From positions 1 to 43,751 of the forward strand of contig DASYXT010000095.1 in NCBI GenBank assembly GCA_035934555.1: 43,751 nucleotides of DNA, written 5' to 3'. This stretch comes from DASYXT01 sp035934555 (GTDB lineage Bacteria; Verrucomicrobiota; Verrucomicrobiia; Limisphaerales; UBA8199). The translations under genes were made by a program, and so were the position numbers. Each line of letters starts with the position of its first letter. Positions within the stretch are counted from its first letter, which is position 1. Below are positions 27,478-36,201 of this stretch, one piece after another. The notes under the pieces were generated by a model, which worked only from the letters and a program-made list of their open reading frames with translations, did not search any database and was not told the DNA's origin.

Positions 27478-28971
27478 ATGGCTACTGAATCTGCCGCTTA
27501 CCGCAAGCTTCTGAAACGCACCCGCGAAATCGCACTGGTCTCGGCCGCTTCCGACCTGCTGTCGTGGGATCTGGACACCTACATGCCGCCGAAAGCGCTG
27601 GCGTTTCGCGCCGAACAATTCGCGCACCTGGGCGGGCACACGCACAAGCTTTTCACCTCGAGAAAAGTCGGCGATTTGTTGTCCGCCTGCGAGCAGAACG
27701 GCCTTGCGGCCGATTCCGCCGAGGCGGTGAATGTGCGCGAATGGCGCCGGCTATACCAGCGCGCCACGCGATTGCCTGCCCGGTTTGTGGAGAAATTTCA
27801 GCGCACTCGCACGCACGCCCGGGAAGCATGGAAGGAGGCCCGGCAGCGCTCGCAATTCAAGGTTTTCAAGCCGCACCTGCAAAAAGTGGTTGAGTTGAAC
27901 CGGCAACGCGCCGAGTACTGGGGCTACTCGGAATCTCCTTACGACGCACTGCTCGAAGAGCATGAGCCGGGCATGCGCACCGCGCAGGTTCGGTCCCTGT
28001 TCGCGGAACTGCGTCCGGCAATCGGCGAAGTTCTGGGGAAAGCCGTGGAACGTTCCGCTGCTGTGCCGCCGGATTTGATTGAAGGCAATTATCCCGTCGC
28101 GGCGCAACAGGCGTTAAATCGCAAAGTGGCCGAGGCGATGGGCTTTGATTTCGCCGCCGGCCGGATTGATACGACGACGCACCCGTTTTGCACGACGCTG
28201 GGGCCGGGCGATTGCCGGCTTACGACACGTTACAACGAGCGCAACTTTACCCAATCGCTTTACGGGATCATGCACGAAGCCGGCCACGGCCTTTATGAAC
28301 AGGGTTTGCCAGCCGAGCACTTCGGCTCTCCGCTGTGCATGGCCGCCTCGCTGGGCATTCACGAATCGCAGTCGCGTCTGTGGGAGAATCACGTCGGCCG
28401 GCATCCGCGGTTTTGGGAGCATTGGCACCCGATTGCGTGCGAGCATTTCCCCGAACTCAAGCGGCTCACGCCGACGCAACTGGCCGCCGCGGTCAACCGG
28501 GTGACGCCCTCGTTCATCAGGGTCGAGGCCGACCAAGTCACCTACGACCTGCACATCATTTTGCGGTTCGAAGTAGAAGTAAAGTTGATGGAGAAGCAGT
28601 TGGCCGCGGGTGATGTGCCGGCGTATTGGAATGAGAACTTCCAAAACATGCTTGGACTGAAAGTCGAGCGCGATGCCGACGGTTGCCTGCAGGACATCCA
28701 CTGGAGCCTGGGCGAGCTAGGTTATTTTCCGACTTACACGCTGGGGAACCTGAACGCGGCGCAGTTTATGGAACGGGTGTTGCAGGACCAGCCGGGACTG
28801 GAGGGCGAGTTGAGCCGGGGTGAATACGGCAATCTGCTGAAATGGTTGCGGGAGCGGGTGCATCGGCATGGGCTCCGGTATCATTCACAGGACTTGATGC
28901 AGAAAGCTACCGGCGAACCGACCAGCGGGAAACATCATTTGGACTACCTGCGGAAGAAATTTCTGCAGTGA
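27478..28971 (+). CDS. M32-family metallocarboxypeptidase
   Basis: This 497-residue Taq-type carboxypeptidase removes C-terminal residues from peptides. The zinc site is HEAGH (residues 266-270) with the third ligand in the ES(Q)SR segment (E296). Further M32 features are THPFCTTLGPGDCRLTTRY and GIHESQSRLWENHVGR, and the length is normal. There is no signal peptide, so it is cytosolic. It follows the palindrome and is probably monocistronic. Confidence 0.95.
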   Translation: MATESAAYRKLLKRTREIALVSAASDLLSWDLDTYMPPKALAFRAEQFAHLGGHTHKLFTSRKVGDLLSACEQNGLAADSAEAVNVREWRRLYQRATRLPARFVEKFQRTRTHAREAWKEARQRSQFKVFKPHLQKVVELNRQRAEYWGYSESPYDALLEEHEPGMRTAQVRSLFAELRPAIGEVLGKAVERSAAVPPDLIEGNYPVAAQQALNRKVAEAMGFDFAAGRIDTTTHPFCTTLGPGDCRLTTRYNERNFTQSLYGIMHEAGHGLYEQGLPAEHFGSPLCMAASLGIHESQSRLWENHVGRHPRFWEHWHPIACEHFPELKRLTPTQLAAAVNRVTPSFIRVEADQVTYDLHIILRFEVEVKLMEKQLAAGDVPAYWNENFQNMLGLKVERDADGCLQDIHWSLGELGYFPTYTLGNLNAAQFMERVLQDQPGLEGELSRGEYGNLLKWLRERVHRHGLRYHSQDLMQKATGEPTSGKHHLDYLRKKFLQ

Positions 28972-28997
28972 AACGGTGGTGGCCTTCCCGGCCGCCG

Positions 28998-29501
28998 CTA
29001 TGCCGCGGCCCGCAATTGGCCGGGCGTGGTGAGCCATTCAAGCGTGGCGCAGCGGCCGAGTTGGAGTGATTCGATCGCCAGCTTGCAAAGACCGCCTTTT
29101 TTCATCGTGAGCGACAGGCCGATTTCGCCAGAAAGCAGCAGCGAAATCAAATCGCTCAGGTAGGGTTCGTGACCGACGAGCAGCAATTCCTGGGGCGCTG
29201 GCTCGAGATGATGGATTAGATCGATCAGCGCCTTGAAACGTGCGCCTGGCACCAGGGCATCGCACATCTGCAACCTCCGTTTTATTCCCAGGCCAGAGGC
29301 GACCAGTTCCGCGGTTTCACGCGCCCGCGCGTAAGGACTCGATAAAATGAGGTCAAAAGACAGATCGAGAGCCCGCAAGCCCGTCGCAACCTTCTTGATC
29401 TTTCGCCGGCCTTGAGGCGTCAGTGGCCGGTCGGCGTCTTTGTTATAGCCTGGGCTTCCGAGTTCCACCGCAAGGCCGTGCCGTAAGAGGTATAGATTCA
29501 C
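28998..29501 (-). CDS. sixA: SixA-like phosphohistidine phosphatase
   Basis: This 167-residue histidine phosphatase has the phospho-accepting R-H-G at residues 7-9, SSPYARARETAE and LLVGHEPYLSDL, the two other catalytic regions. E. coli SixA removes phosphate from histidine of the nitrogen PTS and ArcB. It begins 6 bp after the CHAD gene, so the two are co-transcribed. A PtsI-type enzyme lies about 2.4 kb away on the other strand and is a possible substrate source, but that link is inference. Confidence 0.88.
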   Translation of the reverse strand: MNLYLLRHGLAVELGSPGYNKDADRPLTPQGRRKIKKVATGLRALDLSFDLILSSPYARARETAELVASGLGIKRRLQMCDALVPGARFKALIDLIHHLEPAPQELLLVGHEPYLSDLISLLLSGEIGLSLTMKKGGLCKLAIESLQLGRCATLEWLTTPGQLRAAA

Positions 29502-29507
29502 AGTAAA

Positions 29508-30500
29508 TCAGTTTTGTGCGCGGGTGTGCAATGTCGTTGCGCTCCGGCGCAACTCGGCCGAGAGCGCCTTATCAGAAATCGGCGTATCGGGGTTTTCGGG
29601 CCAAAAATCGCGCAACTGATGCGCGGCATCCATGTACACGCGCACGAGCCACTGTCGGCGGCGCGCCAACTCGGCGCGGAGCCTTGCGGCAGCTCGGGGT
29701 TCGCCTTTGCATTTCTTGGCAAACTGATCAAACGTGGCCAGCAGCACTTCGGCATCCTGAATCTCACCCATCATGGTCTGGTAATGTTGCATAGCAGACA
29801 GCAGCTTGTCATTAGCGCCCGGCAGCAAGTCGGCGAGCGTTTCGATCATGTAACGGAATTTCTTAAATGCGATACGCGTCCGATGGATGGTGGTGGTGTG
29901 CTTCGGTTGGATCAGTCTCTGAAGGCGCCAGGTGCGCTGGAAGGCCGCATCCACCGATTTGAGCAGCAGGGCGTTGGCTTGGGTCACGCGTGTGGTCGAG
30001 CGCCACTTTTTAAGTTCCGAACGAAATTCGCTCACCAGGGTGGCCAGGCGGCGCGTTTTGATGCGGCGAACCCGCTTGCGCGTTTGCCGCAACAACCGCG
30101 CTTCACGTTTCCGTAAGTACCGGGAGAAATCCTCGGCGGCCGGGAACCCGCGGTGCAGTTTGTTCACGGCGATCAATTGGACCTGGGTATCGCGCAGGTC
30201 GTCGAAGGTGTCGAGGTGACGTTTGAGGGCGGTGCCAGCCTGATCGAGGAGGCGGCGTTTGAAAAATGGGCGGAGCAACTCGAGCACGGCGATGAGCCGC
30301 CGTGTTTCCACACGGGAACCATGCACGGCGGACTCGGAGAATTTATTTTGGCAACGGCGAAGGTATTTGCGGTAGCGTTTCCATTGCTGTTTGAAGCCGG
30401 CGGCCAGGTGCCGGACGGTGTTGGGCGGCAAAACCACCGCTTTGCCGTGGGACGAAATGTGCCCATTCGCCGCGGCTGTCGCTGCGTGCTTTTTGCTCAT
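29508..30500 (-). CDS. CHAD-domain protein
   Basis: This 330-residue protein is highly basic and all-helical. It has the paired conserved histidines of CHAD domains in VHGSRVETRRL (about residue 60) and IHRTRIAFKKFRYMIE (about residue 205), with many Arg/Lys. CHAD domains bind inorganic polyphosphate at a basic central pore. No CYTH (triphosphatase) domain is fused and no ppk gene is in the window. It is translated just before sixA. Confidence 0.9.
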   Translation of the reverse strand: MSKKHAATAAANGHISSHGKAVVLPPNTVRHLAAGFKQQWKRYRKYLRRCQNKFSESAVHGSRVETRRLIAVLELLRPFFKRRLLDQAGTALKRHLDTFDDLRDTQVQLIAVNKLHRGFPAAEDFSRYLRKREARLLRQTRKRVRRIKTRRLATLVSEFRSELKKWRSTTRVTQANALLLKSVDAAFQRTWRLQRLIQPKHTTTIHRTRIAFKKFRYMIETLADLLPGANDKLLSAMQHYQTMMGEIQDAEVLLATFDQFAKKCKGEPRAAARLRAELARRRQWLVRVYMDAAHQLRDFWPENPDTPISDKALSAELRRSATTLHTRAQN

Positions 30501-30621
30501 GCAGTTGCCCGTTAATGGACTCGTGCTGTCCGGTGCCGAGGCTGAATAAGATGCCTTAAACTGGGTGCAAGGTCAAATGCGGTTAACTCGACATGCCGCG
30601 TGCCAGTCGCCACCGACGGCT

Positions 30622-30718
30622 GCGAAGCGTCTTGGACTGCGCCAGCCCTCTGGCACTGTGAGCGTCCCCAAGGCATTCGAAAGCGCCAGAGAGGCTGGCG
30701 CAGTCCAGGACGCTTCGC
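30622..30718. repeat. Long palindrome related to the 226-bp repeat
   Basis: Left arm 30622-30654 (starting GCGAAGCGTCTTGGACTGCG) and right arm 30684-30718 (ending CGCAGTCCAGGACGCTTCGC) are near-perfect complements of about 33 bp with a 29-bp loop. The core GCGTCTTGGACTGCG also occurs in both 226-bp copies near 20409 and 20636, so these belong to one repeat family. It lies upstream of the CHAD gene. Confidence 0.75.
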
Positions 30719-30759
30719 GGGTAGCGCCGGTCATTTACTCCAGGCTGGGTGCGGGGCTA

Positions 30760-31809
30760 TCATTCAGCGGTGTCCAGCGCGCGGTTGAAGCCGAACTTGC
30801 GGGCCAGCGCGAGGGAGCTGTTCAACGACTTCACCCCATCGGTGCAGGTGGGGTGCGCCAGAGAAGCGGCCGCGAGGCACACGCCCGTCAGCAGGCACCG
30901 CGGCATGTCCCAGCCCTCATGTAATCCCCACAGCACTCCAGCGCAAAACGCGTCACCCGCGCCGGCGGTGCCGCCGATGTAAGCGGGCGGCAGTTTCAGC
31001 GAGGGCTGCCAGAAATCTTCGCCTTTGCGCGTGCGGGCAAAGGCGCCTTCGGGAAAATGGACCACCACCAGTTCGCGCACGCCTTGCTGCAACAAGGCGC
31101 CGGCAGCGTGGCGCAGCGACACCGTGTCCAGTTCACCATTCTGTGGCCGTATTTTGAATCCGGTGGTTTTGCCGGCTTCGATTTCGTTGAGAATGCAATA
31201 ATCGACGTGCTTGAGGGCAGGATTCACCAGCCTGGCAAAACGGTCGCTGTTTTCGCTGACGACATCGACGCTGGTTTTGATACCGGCAGCTTGGGCGGCG
31301 GCCAATAATCGAGCGGCCTGCGTGCCGTACTTGCCGTCTGGCTGGTCGAGGGCATCGAGCAAGAGCAGGTAACCCAAGTGAAAAATGCGGCAACGGGCGC
31401 GAGCGAAATCCAGGTCTGCCCCGCGCCAGAGCGCGTTGGCGCCCCGCGCGTGAAAGAAGGTGCGTCGGCCATGGCCTTGCTCGGTCATGACGTCGGTGTA
31501 AGAGGTGGGAGCTTTGGGCGTGGCGCTCAGATGGCACGTATCAATTTTGTGGCGGCGGCAGTCAGCCAGGATGTGCTGGCCGAGGGCGTCCTGGCCCACC
31601 AGGCCGGCAGCGGCCAGCGGGAAAGGAGCGCCCGCGCGGGCCAAATCGATGAGGACATTATAGGCCGCGCCGCCCGTGCCCTGGGATTGAGCGCGGATAT
31701 TGCTCAACTGTTCCGGTTGCGGATAGGCGTCGATCAGTTTGACCTGGTCGATAATCCAGTTGCCGCCGGCCAACAGACCGCGGCGGCCCGAGGAATGGTT
31801 CTTTTTCAT
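30760..31809 (-). CDS. PfkB-family carbohydrate kinase
   Basis: This 349-residue sugar or nucleoside kinase of the ribokinase fold starts with GGNWIIDQVKLIDAYP, then a substrate region GTGGAAYNV. It ends with the second PfkB signature GGTAGAGDAFCAGVLWGL, which carries the catalytic Asp (GAGDA). A phosphorylatable sugar cannot be named. It reads leftward and diverges from ptsI with about 110 bp between start codons. Confidence 0.9.
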   Translation of the reverse strand: MKKNHSSGRRGLLAGGNWIIDQVKLIDAYPQPEQLSNIRAQSQGTGGAAYNVLIDLARAGAPFPLAAAGLVGQDALGQHILADCRRHKIDTCHLSATPKAPTSYTDVMTEQGHGRRTFFHARGANALWRGADLDFARARCRIFHLGYLLLLDALDQPDGKYGTQAARLLAAAQAAGIKTSVDVVSENSDRFARLVNPALKHVDYCILNEIEAGKTTGFKIRPQNGELDTVSLRHAAGALLQQGVRELVVVHFPEGAFARTRKGEDFWQPSLKLPPAYIGGTAGAGDAFCAGVLWGLHEGWDMPRCLLTGVCLAAASLAHPTCTDGVKSLNSSLALARKFGFNRALDTAE

Positions 31810-31921
31810 GGTGGCACGGGCGCAGCGTATGGCGCCTAGTGAAAAAGAAAACCTATGCTAATAGCAAGTGAAATCCAAAGAATTGCTTTTCAATACCGGA
31901 CGCATTAGCTAAGAATTATCC

Positions 31922-33697
31922 ATGCCAGAGTCGTCTCAGAGGGGAGAAAAGACTTTCCGGGGCATTCCGGTGTCCACCGGGGTGTGCCGTGGCAAACTCT
32001 TGGTTCTGGACCGTGTGCGACCGAGCATAGCCCGGCAGCCTTTGCCGGACACTCAACTCGCGGACGAGGTGAACCGCCTCGAACGCGCGCTGGTGCAAAC
32101 CCGTCATCAGATTCTCGAAGTGCAACACCGGGTCAGCCAGGCGATGGGGGCTGAAGAGGGCAGCATTTTCGACGCGCACCTGCTGGTACTCGAGGACCGC
32201 ACCTTGTTGGATGAAGTGGTGCGCGTGATCCAGGAGGAAAAGGTCAATGCGGAGTTTGCGTTTCATTCAGTCGCGGAACGATACGCGGCGACACTGGCGG
32301 CGATTGAGGATGATTACTTGCGCGAGCGCGCCACGGATATGCGGGATGTCACGACCCGCGTGCTCGGCAATCTGCTCGGGATGGAGGAGGAACTGGACCT
32401 GCGCCATTTAAAGGAGCCCTGTATCATCATCAGCCACGACCTGACTCCGTCCAACACCGCACAACTGGACAAACGCAATGTGTTGGGGTTTGCAACTGAT
32501 GTCGGCAGCAAGACCTCGCACACGGCAATCATGGCCCGGTCATTGCGCATCCCCGCGGTCGTCGGCTTAAAGGACGCTTCCGCCCAACTTCAAACCGGGC
32601 AGTACGCGTTGCTCGACGGGTTTACCGGCGCGTTGATCATCAATCCAACGGAGCAAACGCTTTTCCAATACGGGCAGGTAATGCGCAAGCAGGTGACGTT
32701 GCAGGAAAAGCTGCGCGACATCCAGCTTCAGCCCGCCGTTACCCTCGACGGCCATCGCGTCGCGCTTAGCGCCAATATTGAGAATCCGAGCGACGCGGCG
32801 GCAGTGAAGGCCAGCGGCGCCGATGGTGTGGGGCTGTTCCGCACCGAATATTTATTCATCAACCGCGAGCTGCCGCCATCCGAGGAGCAGCAGTACCAGG
32901 CTTATTATGAGGCGGCGACGGCACTGCACCCGATGCCGCTGGTGGTCCGGACACTGGACCTGGGCGGGGACAAGCTGCTGGCCCACATGCCGCTGCCGCG
33001 CGAGCTCAACCCATTTCTCGGCTGGCGGGCGATCCGGTTTTGTTTGCAGGAGCGGGATATCTTTCGCGACCAGCTTCGCGCGATCCTCCGCGCCAGTGCG
33101 CGGGGCAACGTCAAAATGATGTACCCGATGATTTCCGGCCTGGACGAGTTGAACCAGGCCAACGCGCTGGTCGAGGAATTCAAAGCGGAACTGCGCCGGG
33201 AAAGCCAGCCGTTCGACGAACGGCTGGAAATCGGCGCGATGATTGAGACGCCCTCAGCGGTGATCGTCGCGGATTCATTGGCCAAGCGCCTGCGCTTTTT
33301 CAGCATCGGCACCAACGATCTGATCCAATATTCATTGGCGGTGGACCGGATGAATGAGCGCATCGCGCATCTCTACGAGCCGACGCACCCGGCGATCGTC
33401 CGGCTGATCAAGGCCACGGTGGACGCGGGGCATAGCCAGAAGGTCTGGGTGAGTGTATGTGGTGAAATGGCCAGCGACCCGGTGTTAACGCCCTTGTTGC
33501 TGGGGCTGGGCGTCGATGAACTAAGCGCGTCGCCCCCGTTGGTGCCGCCGGTGAAGTACCTGATTCGACATTTGAAACTGGAAGAAGCGCGCAACCTGGC
33601 GCAATTTGCCCTGGCATGCGAGTCGGCATCGGAGATTCTCGCACGCTGCCAGGAACTGGCGCGGCAGATCGCGCCAAGCTTGTTCGAGGAAAAATAA
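31922..33697 (+). CDS. ptsI: Phosphoenolpyruvate-protein phosphotransferase (enzyme I)
   Basis: This 591-residue enzyme I transfers phosphate from PEP to HPr. The swivel domain has the active His in DVGSKTSHTAIMAR (H200). The PEP-binding barrel carries GVGLFRTEYLF, GTNDLIQYSLAVDR and the catalytic Cys region SVCGEMASDP. The motif usually reads GGxTSH; here it is GSKTSH. No HPr, HprK or EII genes are in the window, so the partners lie elsewhere. The stop overlaps the next gene (TAATG). Confidence 0.94.
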   Translation: MPESSQRGEKTFRGIPVSTGVCRGKLLVLDRVRPSIARQPLPDTQLADEVNRLERALVQTRHQILEVQHRVSQAMGAEEGSIFDAHLLVLEDRTLLDEVVRVIQEEKVNAEFAFHSVAERYAATLAAIEDDYLRERATDMRDVTTRVLGNLLGMEEELDLRHLKEPCIIISHDLTPSNTAQLDKRNVLGFATDVGSKTSHTAIMARSLRIPAVVGLKDASAQLQTGQYALLDGFTGALIINPTEQTLFQYGQVMRKQVTLQEKLRDIQLQPAVTLDGHRVALSANIENPSDAAAVKASGADGVGLFRTEYLFINRELPPSEEQQYQAYYEAATALHPMPLVVRTLDLGGDKLLAHMPLPRELNPFLGWRAIRFCLQERDIFRDQLRAILRASARGNVKMMYPMISGLDELNQANALVEEFKAELRRESQPFDERLEIGAMIETPSAVIVADSLAKRLRFFSIGTNDLIQYSLAVDRMNERIAHLYEPTHPAIVRLIKATVDAGHSQKVWVSVCGEMASDPVLTPLLLGLGVDELSASPPLVPPVKYLIRHLKLEEARNLAQFALACESASEILARCQELARQIAPSLFEEK

Positions 33698-34302
33698 TGG
33701 CCGAGGCTGAATTACCGCTGGATTTGCTCTGGAGAGAGTACAGCCTGGTCTTTGACGAATTCGACGACATGACGCTCGCCCGGTGGCTGTCGCAGACGCT
33801 CAGCCAATTCCAAGGCAAGACCTGGCGATTGTCCCATCCGTTACTAGCCGCCTACCGCCTCGCGGCGCAGGTAGCTCACCAGCGTCAAATCTGGCTCAAA
33901 CGGCTGGCCACGCCGCCGCAGACTTATCCGGAATCGCCCTGCTGCCGCGCCCCGATGCTGCCGTTGCTGACGCGCGACGTGCACGAAATGGGCCTCGTTT
34001 GCCAGCATTGCAATGAAACGCTGGTGCCATTCGATGAGCTGCCTGCCGCGCTTCAGCCCGAGCTGCGCGATTGGGCCAGCCGCTATGGTCCCGTGCATGC
34101 CGTCGCTCATTGGGACGATCGCCAACGCAAGCGCGCCGGAGATTATGACCGCTCGCTGGAAAACGCCGCCGAGCAGGCGGAGGGATTCCTCGCGCAGGCG
34201 GGCCGGCAACTGGCCCCGCGGTTGCTCGAATTCTATCCCAGCGTCGTGTGGGAGGATCAGGACGAATGCCTCGAAGTCCGGCCCGAGGACGTCAGACTGT
34301 AA
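33697..34302 (+). CDS. Conserved hypothetical protein co-transcribed with ptsI
   Basis: The 201-residue soluble acidic protein starts by TAATG overlap with ptsI, which is strong evidence of coupling. The middle carries four Cys in two pairs (SPCCRAPML and LVCQHCNETL), suggesting a small zinc ribbon. The N-terminus is rich in Leu/Phe helices and the C-terminus ends in SVVWEDQDECLEVRPEDVRL. I recognise no named domain. A link to PTS or sugar metabolism is possible from position only. Confidence 0.7.
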   Translation: MAEAELPLDLLWREYSLVFDEFDDMTLARWLSQTLSQFQGKTWRLSHPLLAAYRLAAQVAHQRQIWLKRLATPPQTYPESPCCRAPMLPLLTRDVHEMGLVCQHCNETLVPFDELPAALQPELRDWASRYGPVHAVAHWDDRQRKRAGDYDRSLENAAEQAEGFLAQAGRQLAPRLLEFYPSVVWEDQDECLEVRPEDVRL

Positions 34303-34305
34303 TCG

Positions 34306-34394
34306 GAGCGTGAACGTCCTCTTCCGCGGTCGATCAATCCGATAGAAGGGTTATTAACTACGGGTGGTTGGCGCCGGCGAGGACGTTCATGCTC
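34306..34394. repeat. Inverted repeat with 16-bp arms
   Basis: Arms GAGCGTGAACGTCCTC (34306-34321) and GAGGACGTTCATGCTC (34379-34394) pair at 15 of 16 positions, with a 57-bp loop. It lies between the ptsI-linked gene and the DUF1328-like gene. It is probably a palindromic intergenic repeat; it may also end transcription of ptsI. Confidence 0.6.
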
Positions 34395-34454
34395 GCAGAG
34401 TAAGGAGGGAAAAACCTGATAGTGCTGTTCGGCGCGCGAGGCGAGGTTCTAGTC

Positions 34455-34820
34455 ATGCTTAAGCGCGCACGTCTTTGGATGGAAAGTGGGTTAGTAGCGG
34501 CGCTCTTCGGATTTACCGGGTTGTTGCAAACGACCGCGGTGCTTTTCCAATTGGCCTGCTATACCTGCGCCCTCTTTTTTGTCCTGTCGCTCTTGTTCAG
34601 CCTGTTTGAACCCAGCGACTCGCCCACTGGGCGTCTGAGCTTAAGCGAACCGTCAATGCCTGCTGCCGGCCGGCACGGCAGCCTGGGGCTTTTGCGCCAA
34701 ACCGTCAGACTTGCTGAGCTTTGGCCAAGCCAGGCCATACAGGCCGACAAAGGCGAAGCAGACCAGCGGCACGATAAAACCGCGCGACATATCGTAGCGG
34801 TCGGCCACGTATCCCATTAG
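34455..34820 (+). CDS. DUF1328-like small membrane protein, C-terminally extended
   Basis: The first 50 residues match the DUF1328/YtjA pattern: an Arg/Lys-rich start, then VAALFGFTGLLQTTA and a second hydrophobic helix ending LLFSLF. Such proteins are usually about 55 residues with two membrane helices. Here the frame runs on for some 70 residues and overlaps the 3' end of the FucP gene on the other strand by 168 bp. The extension is probably read-through after loss of the original stop, or the working protein may end differently. ATG 34455 is chosen. Confidence 0.5.
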   Translation: MLKRARLWMESGLVAALFGFTGLLQTTAVLFQLACYTCALFFVLSLLFSLFEPSDSPTGRLSLSEPSMPAAGRHGSLGLLRQTVRLAELWPSQAIQADKGEADQRHDKTARHIVAVGHVSH

Positions 34821-36080
34821 CTTCGGCAAAATGGCCCCGCCCATAATGGCCATCACGATAAACGACGAGGCCTTTTTGGCGCGGGCGCCGAGCCCGAATA
34901 TTCCCAGAGCAAATATCGTGGGAAACATGATCGACATAAAAAAGTAGCTGAGAAACACGCAGGCCACTGACAGCCAGCCCAGCTTGCAGAAAATAAGCAA
35001 GCAGGCCACGACATTCAGCGCCCCATACAGCGCGAGCACTTTATGCGCGGCGAACTTCTTCAGCAGACCCGACCCGGAAATCCGGCCAAGCAGGAAGCAA
35101 ACGAAGCCCAACGAAGCGAGGTTAGCCGCTCCCTTATCCGTGAGCGACAGCGCGCCTGTAGAGGTAGTTTCAAACCAGCCGGCCAGCCAATTATGCCAGA
35201 ATCCCGCTGTGCTCGAGGCGGTTTGGTTCCATGAGGCAGGTATCGGTGGCACCTCGGAGGTCATGTAGTTGATAAAAAAGCTGAAGATGCCGGCCTGCGC
35301 GGCGACGTAGAGGAACTGGGCCGCTACCGCAAAGACGAAATGGGGGTGCGACCAGATCGAATGGGAAACCGGCACGGCCTCATCGTCGAGGTGGTAATCG
35401 TCGGGCGTTTTGATATCCGGCACATTTGAAAACGCGAAGATGATGGCCAGAACGATTACCACGGCGGCAACTGTGACGTATGGGATATAGAGAGTCTCAC
35501 TGCCGGTGCTATGGCCAAACGCATCTTTTGAATAGAAAAACTTTGCACCGATGAGCGGCCCGAAAATCCAGCCCACACCGTTGCAAGACTGAGCCAGGTT
35601 GATGCGGGTGGCGGCGAAACGCGGGTCGCCGAGCACCGTGGTATAGGGGTTCGCCACCGTTTCCAAAAAGGTCAGCCCGGTGGCGATGGCGCATACGCCA
35701 CACAGATAGGCGACGAAAGCGGTAGCGGCTGAAACACGTCCGGCATGGGCCAAGGTCTGGATGTGGGTGGCCGGGAGGAACCAAAACCCGCCGAGCGCAA
35801 CGACCAGCAACCCGGCGATAATGCCACCCTTGTAGCCGAGGCGGGTCGCGAGCCATCCCGCAGGGATCGCCATCAAAAAATAGCCTAAATAATGCGCGAA
35901 TTGCACCCAAGCCGATTGGGATTTGCTTAACCCCAGCTCATTTTGAAAATGCTTGTCCATTACATCAATCATCCCATTGCAAATGCCCCATAATAAAAAC
36001 AGCGAACTGACCAGCACGAACGTGAACAGCAGGTTCTTGCCATCAGGCGTTATGAAGAGGCCTTTCTTGTCCGTGCTCAT
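34653..36080 (-). CDS. fucP: FucP-family sugar:H+ symporter (MFS)
   Basis: This 475-residue major-facilitator protein has 12 membrane helices. Family features are SLFLLWGICNGMIDVMDKHFQNELGLSKSQS at helix 1, AHYLGYFLMAIPAGWLATRLGYKGG, and FLETVANPYTTVLGDP. This is the FucP/GluP subfamily signature; fucose, glucose/galactose or related sugars are the likely cargo. Verrucomicrobia often have many such transporters for polysaccharide sugars. It is monocistronic, with about 120 bp to pgpA. Confidence 0.9.
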   Translation of the reverse strand: MSTDKKGLFITPDGKNLLFTFVLVSSLFLLWGICNGMIDVMDKHFQNELGLSKSQSAWVQFAHYLGYFLMAIPAGWLATRLGYKGGIIAGLLVVALGGFWFLPATHIQTLAHAGRVSAATAFVAYLCGVCAIATGLTFLETVANPYTTVLGDPRFAATRINLAQSCNGVGWIFGPLIGAKFFYSKDAFGHSTGSETLYIPYVTVAAVVIVLAIIFAFSNVPDIKTPDDYHLDDEAVPVSHSIWSHPHFVFAVAAQFLYVAAQAGIFSFFINYMTSEVPPIPASWNQTASSTAGFWHNWLAGWFETTSTGALSLTDKGAANLASLGFVCFLLGRISGSGLLKKFAAHKVLALYGALNVVACLLIFCKLGWLSVACVFLSYFFMSIMFPTIFALGIFGLGARAKKASSFIVMAIMGGAILPKLMGYVADRYDMSRGFIVPLVCFAFVGLYGLAWPKLSKSDGLAQKPQAAVPAGSRH

Positions 36081-36201
36081 TAAGGGGTGCGTAGGTGATT
36101 GCTGCGCGCGAGGGCGTGACCCATCGCGCTCATGTCATGGCCGGATACTGAACGGCTTCGGGTCCATTGGCAAGCGTTGGCGGAGTGGCCAAGGCGTTTG
36201 A

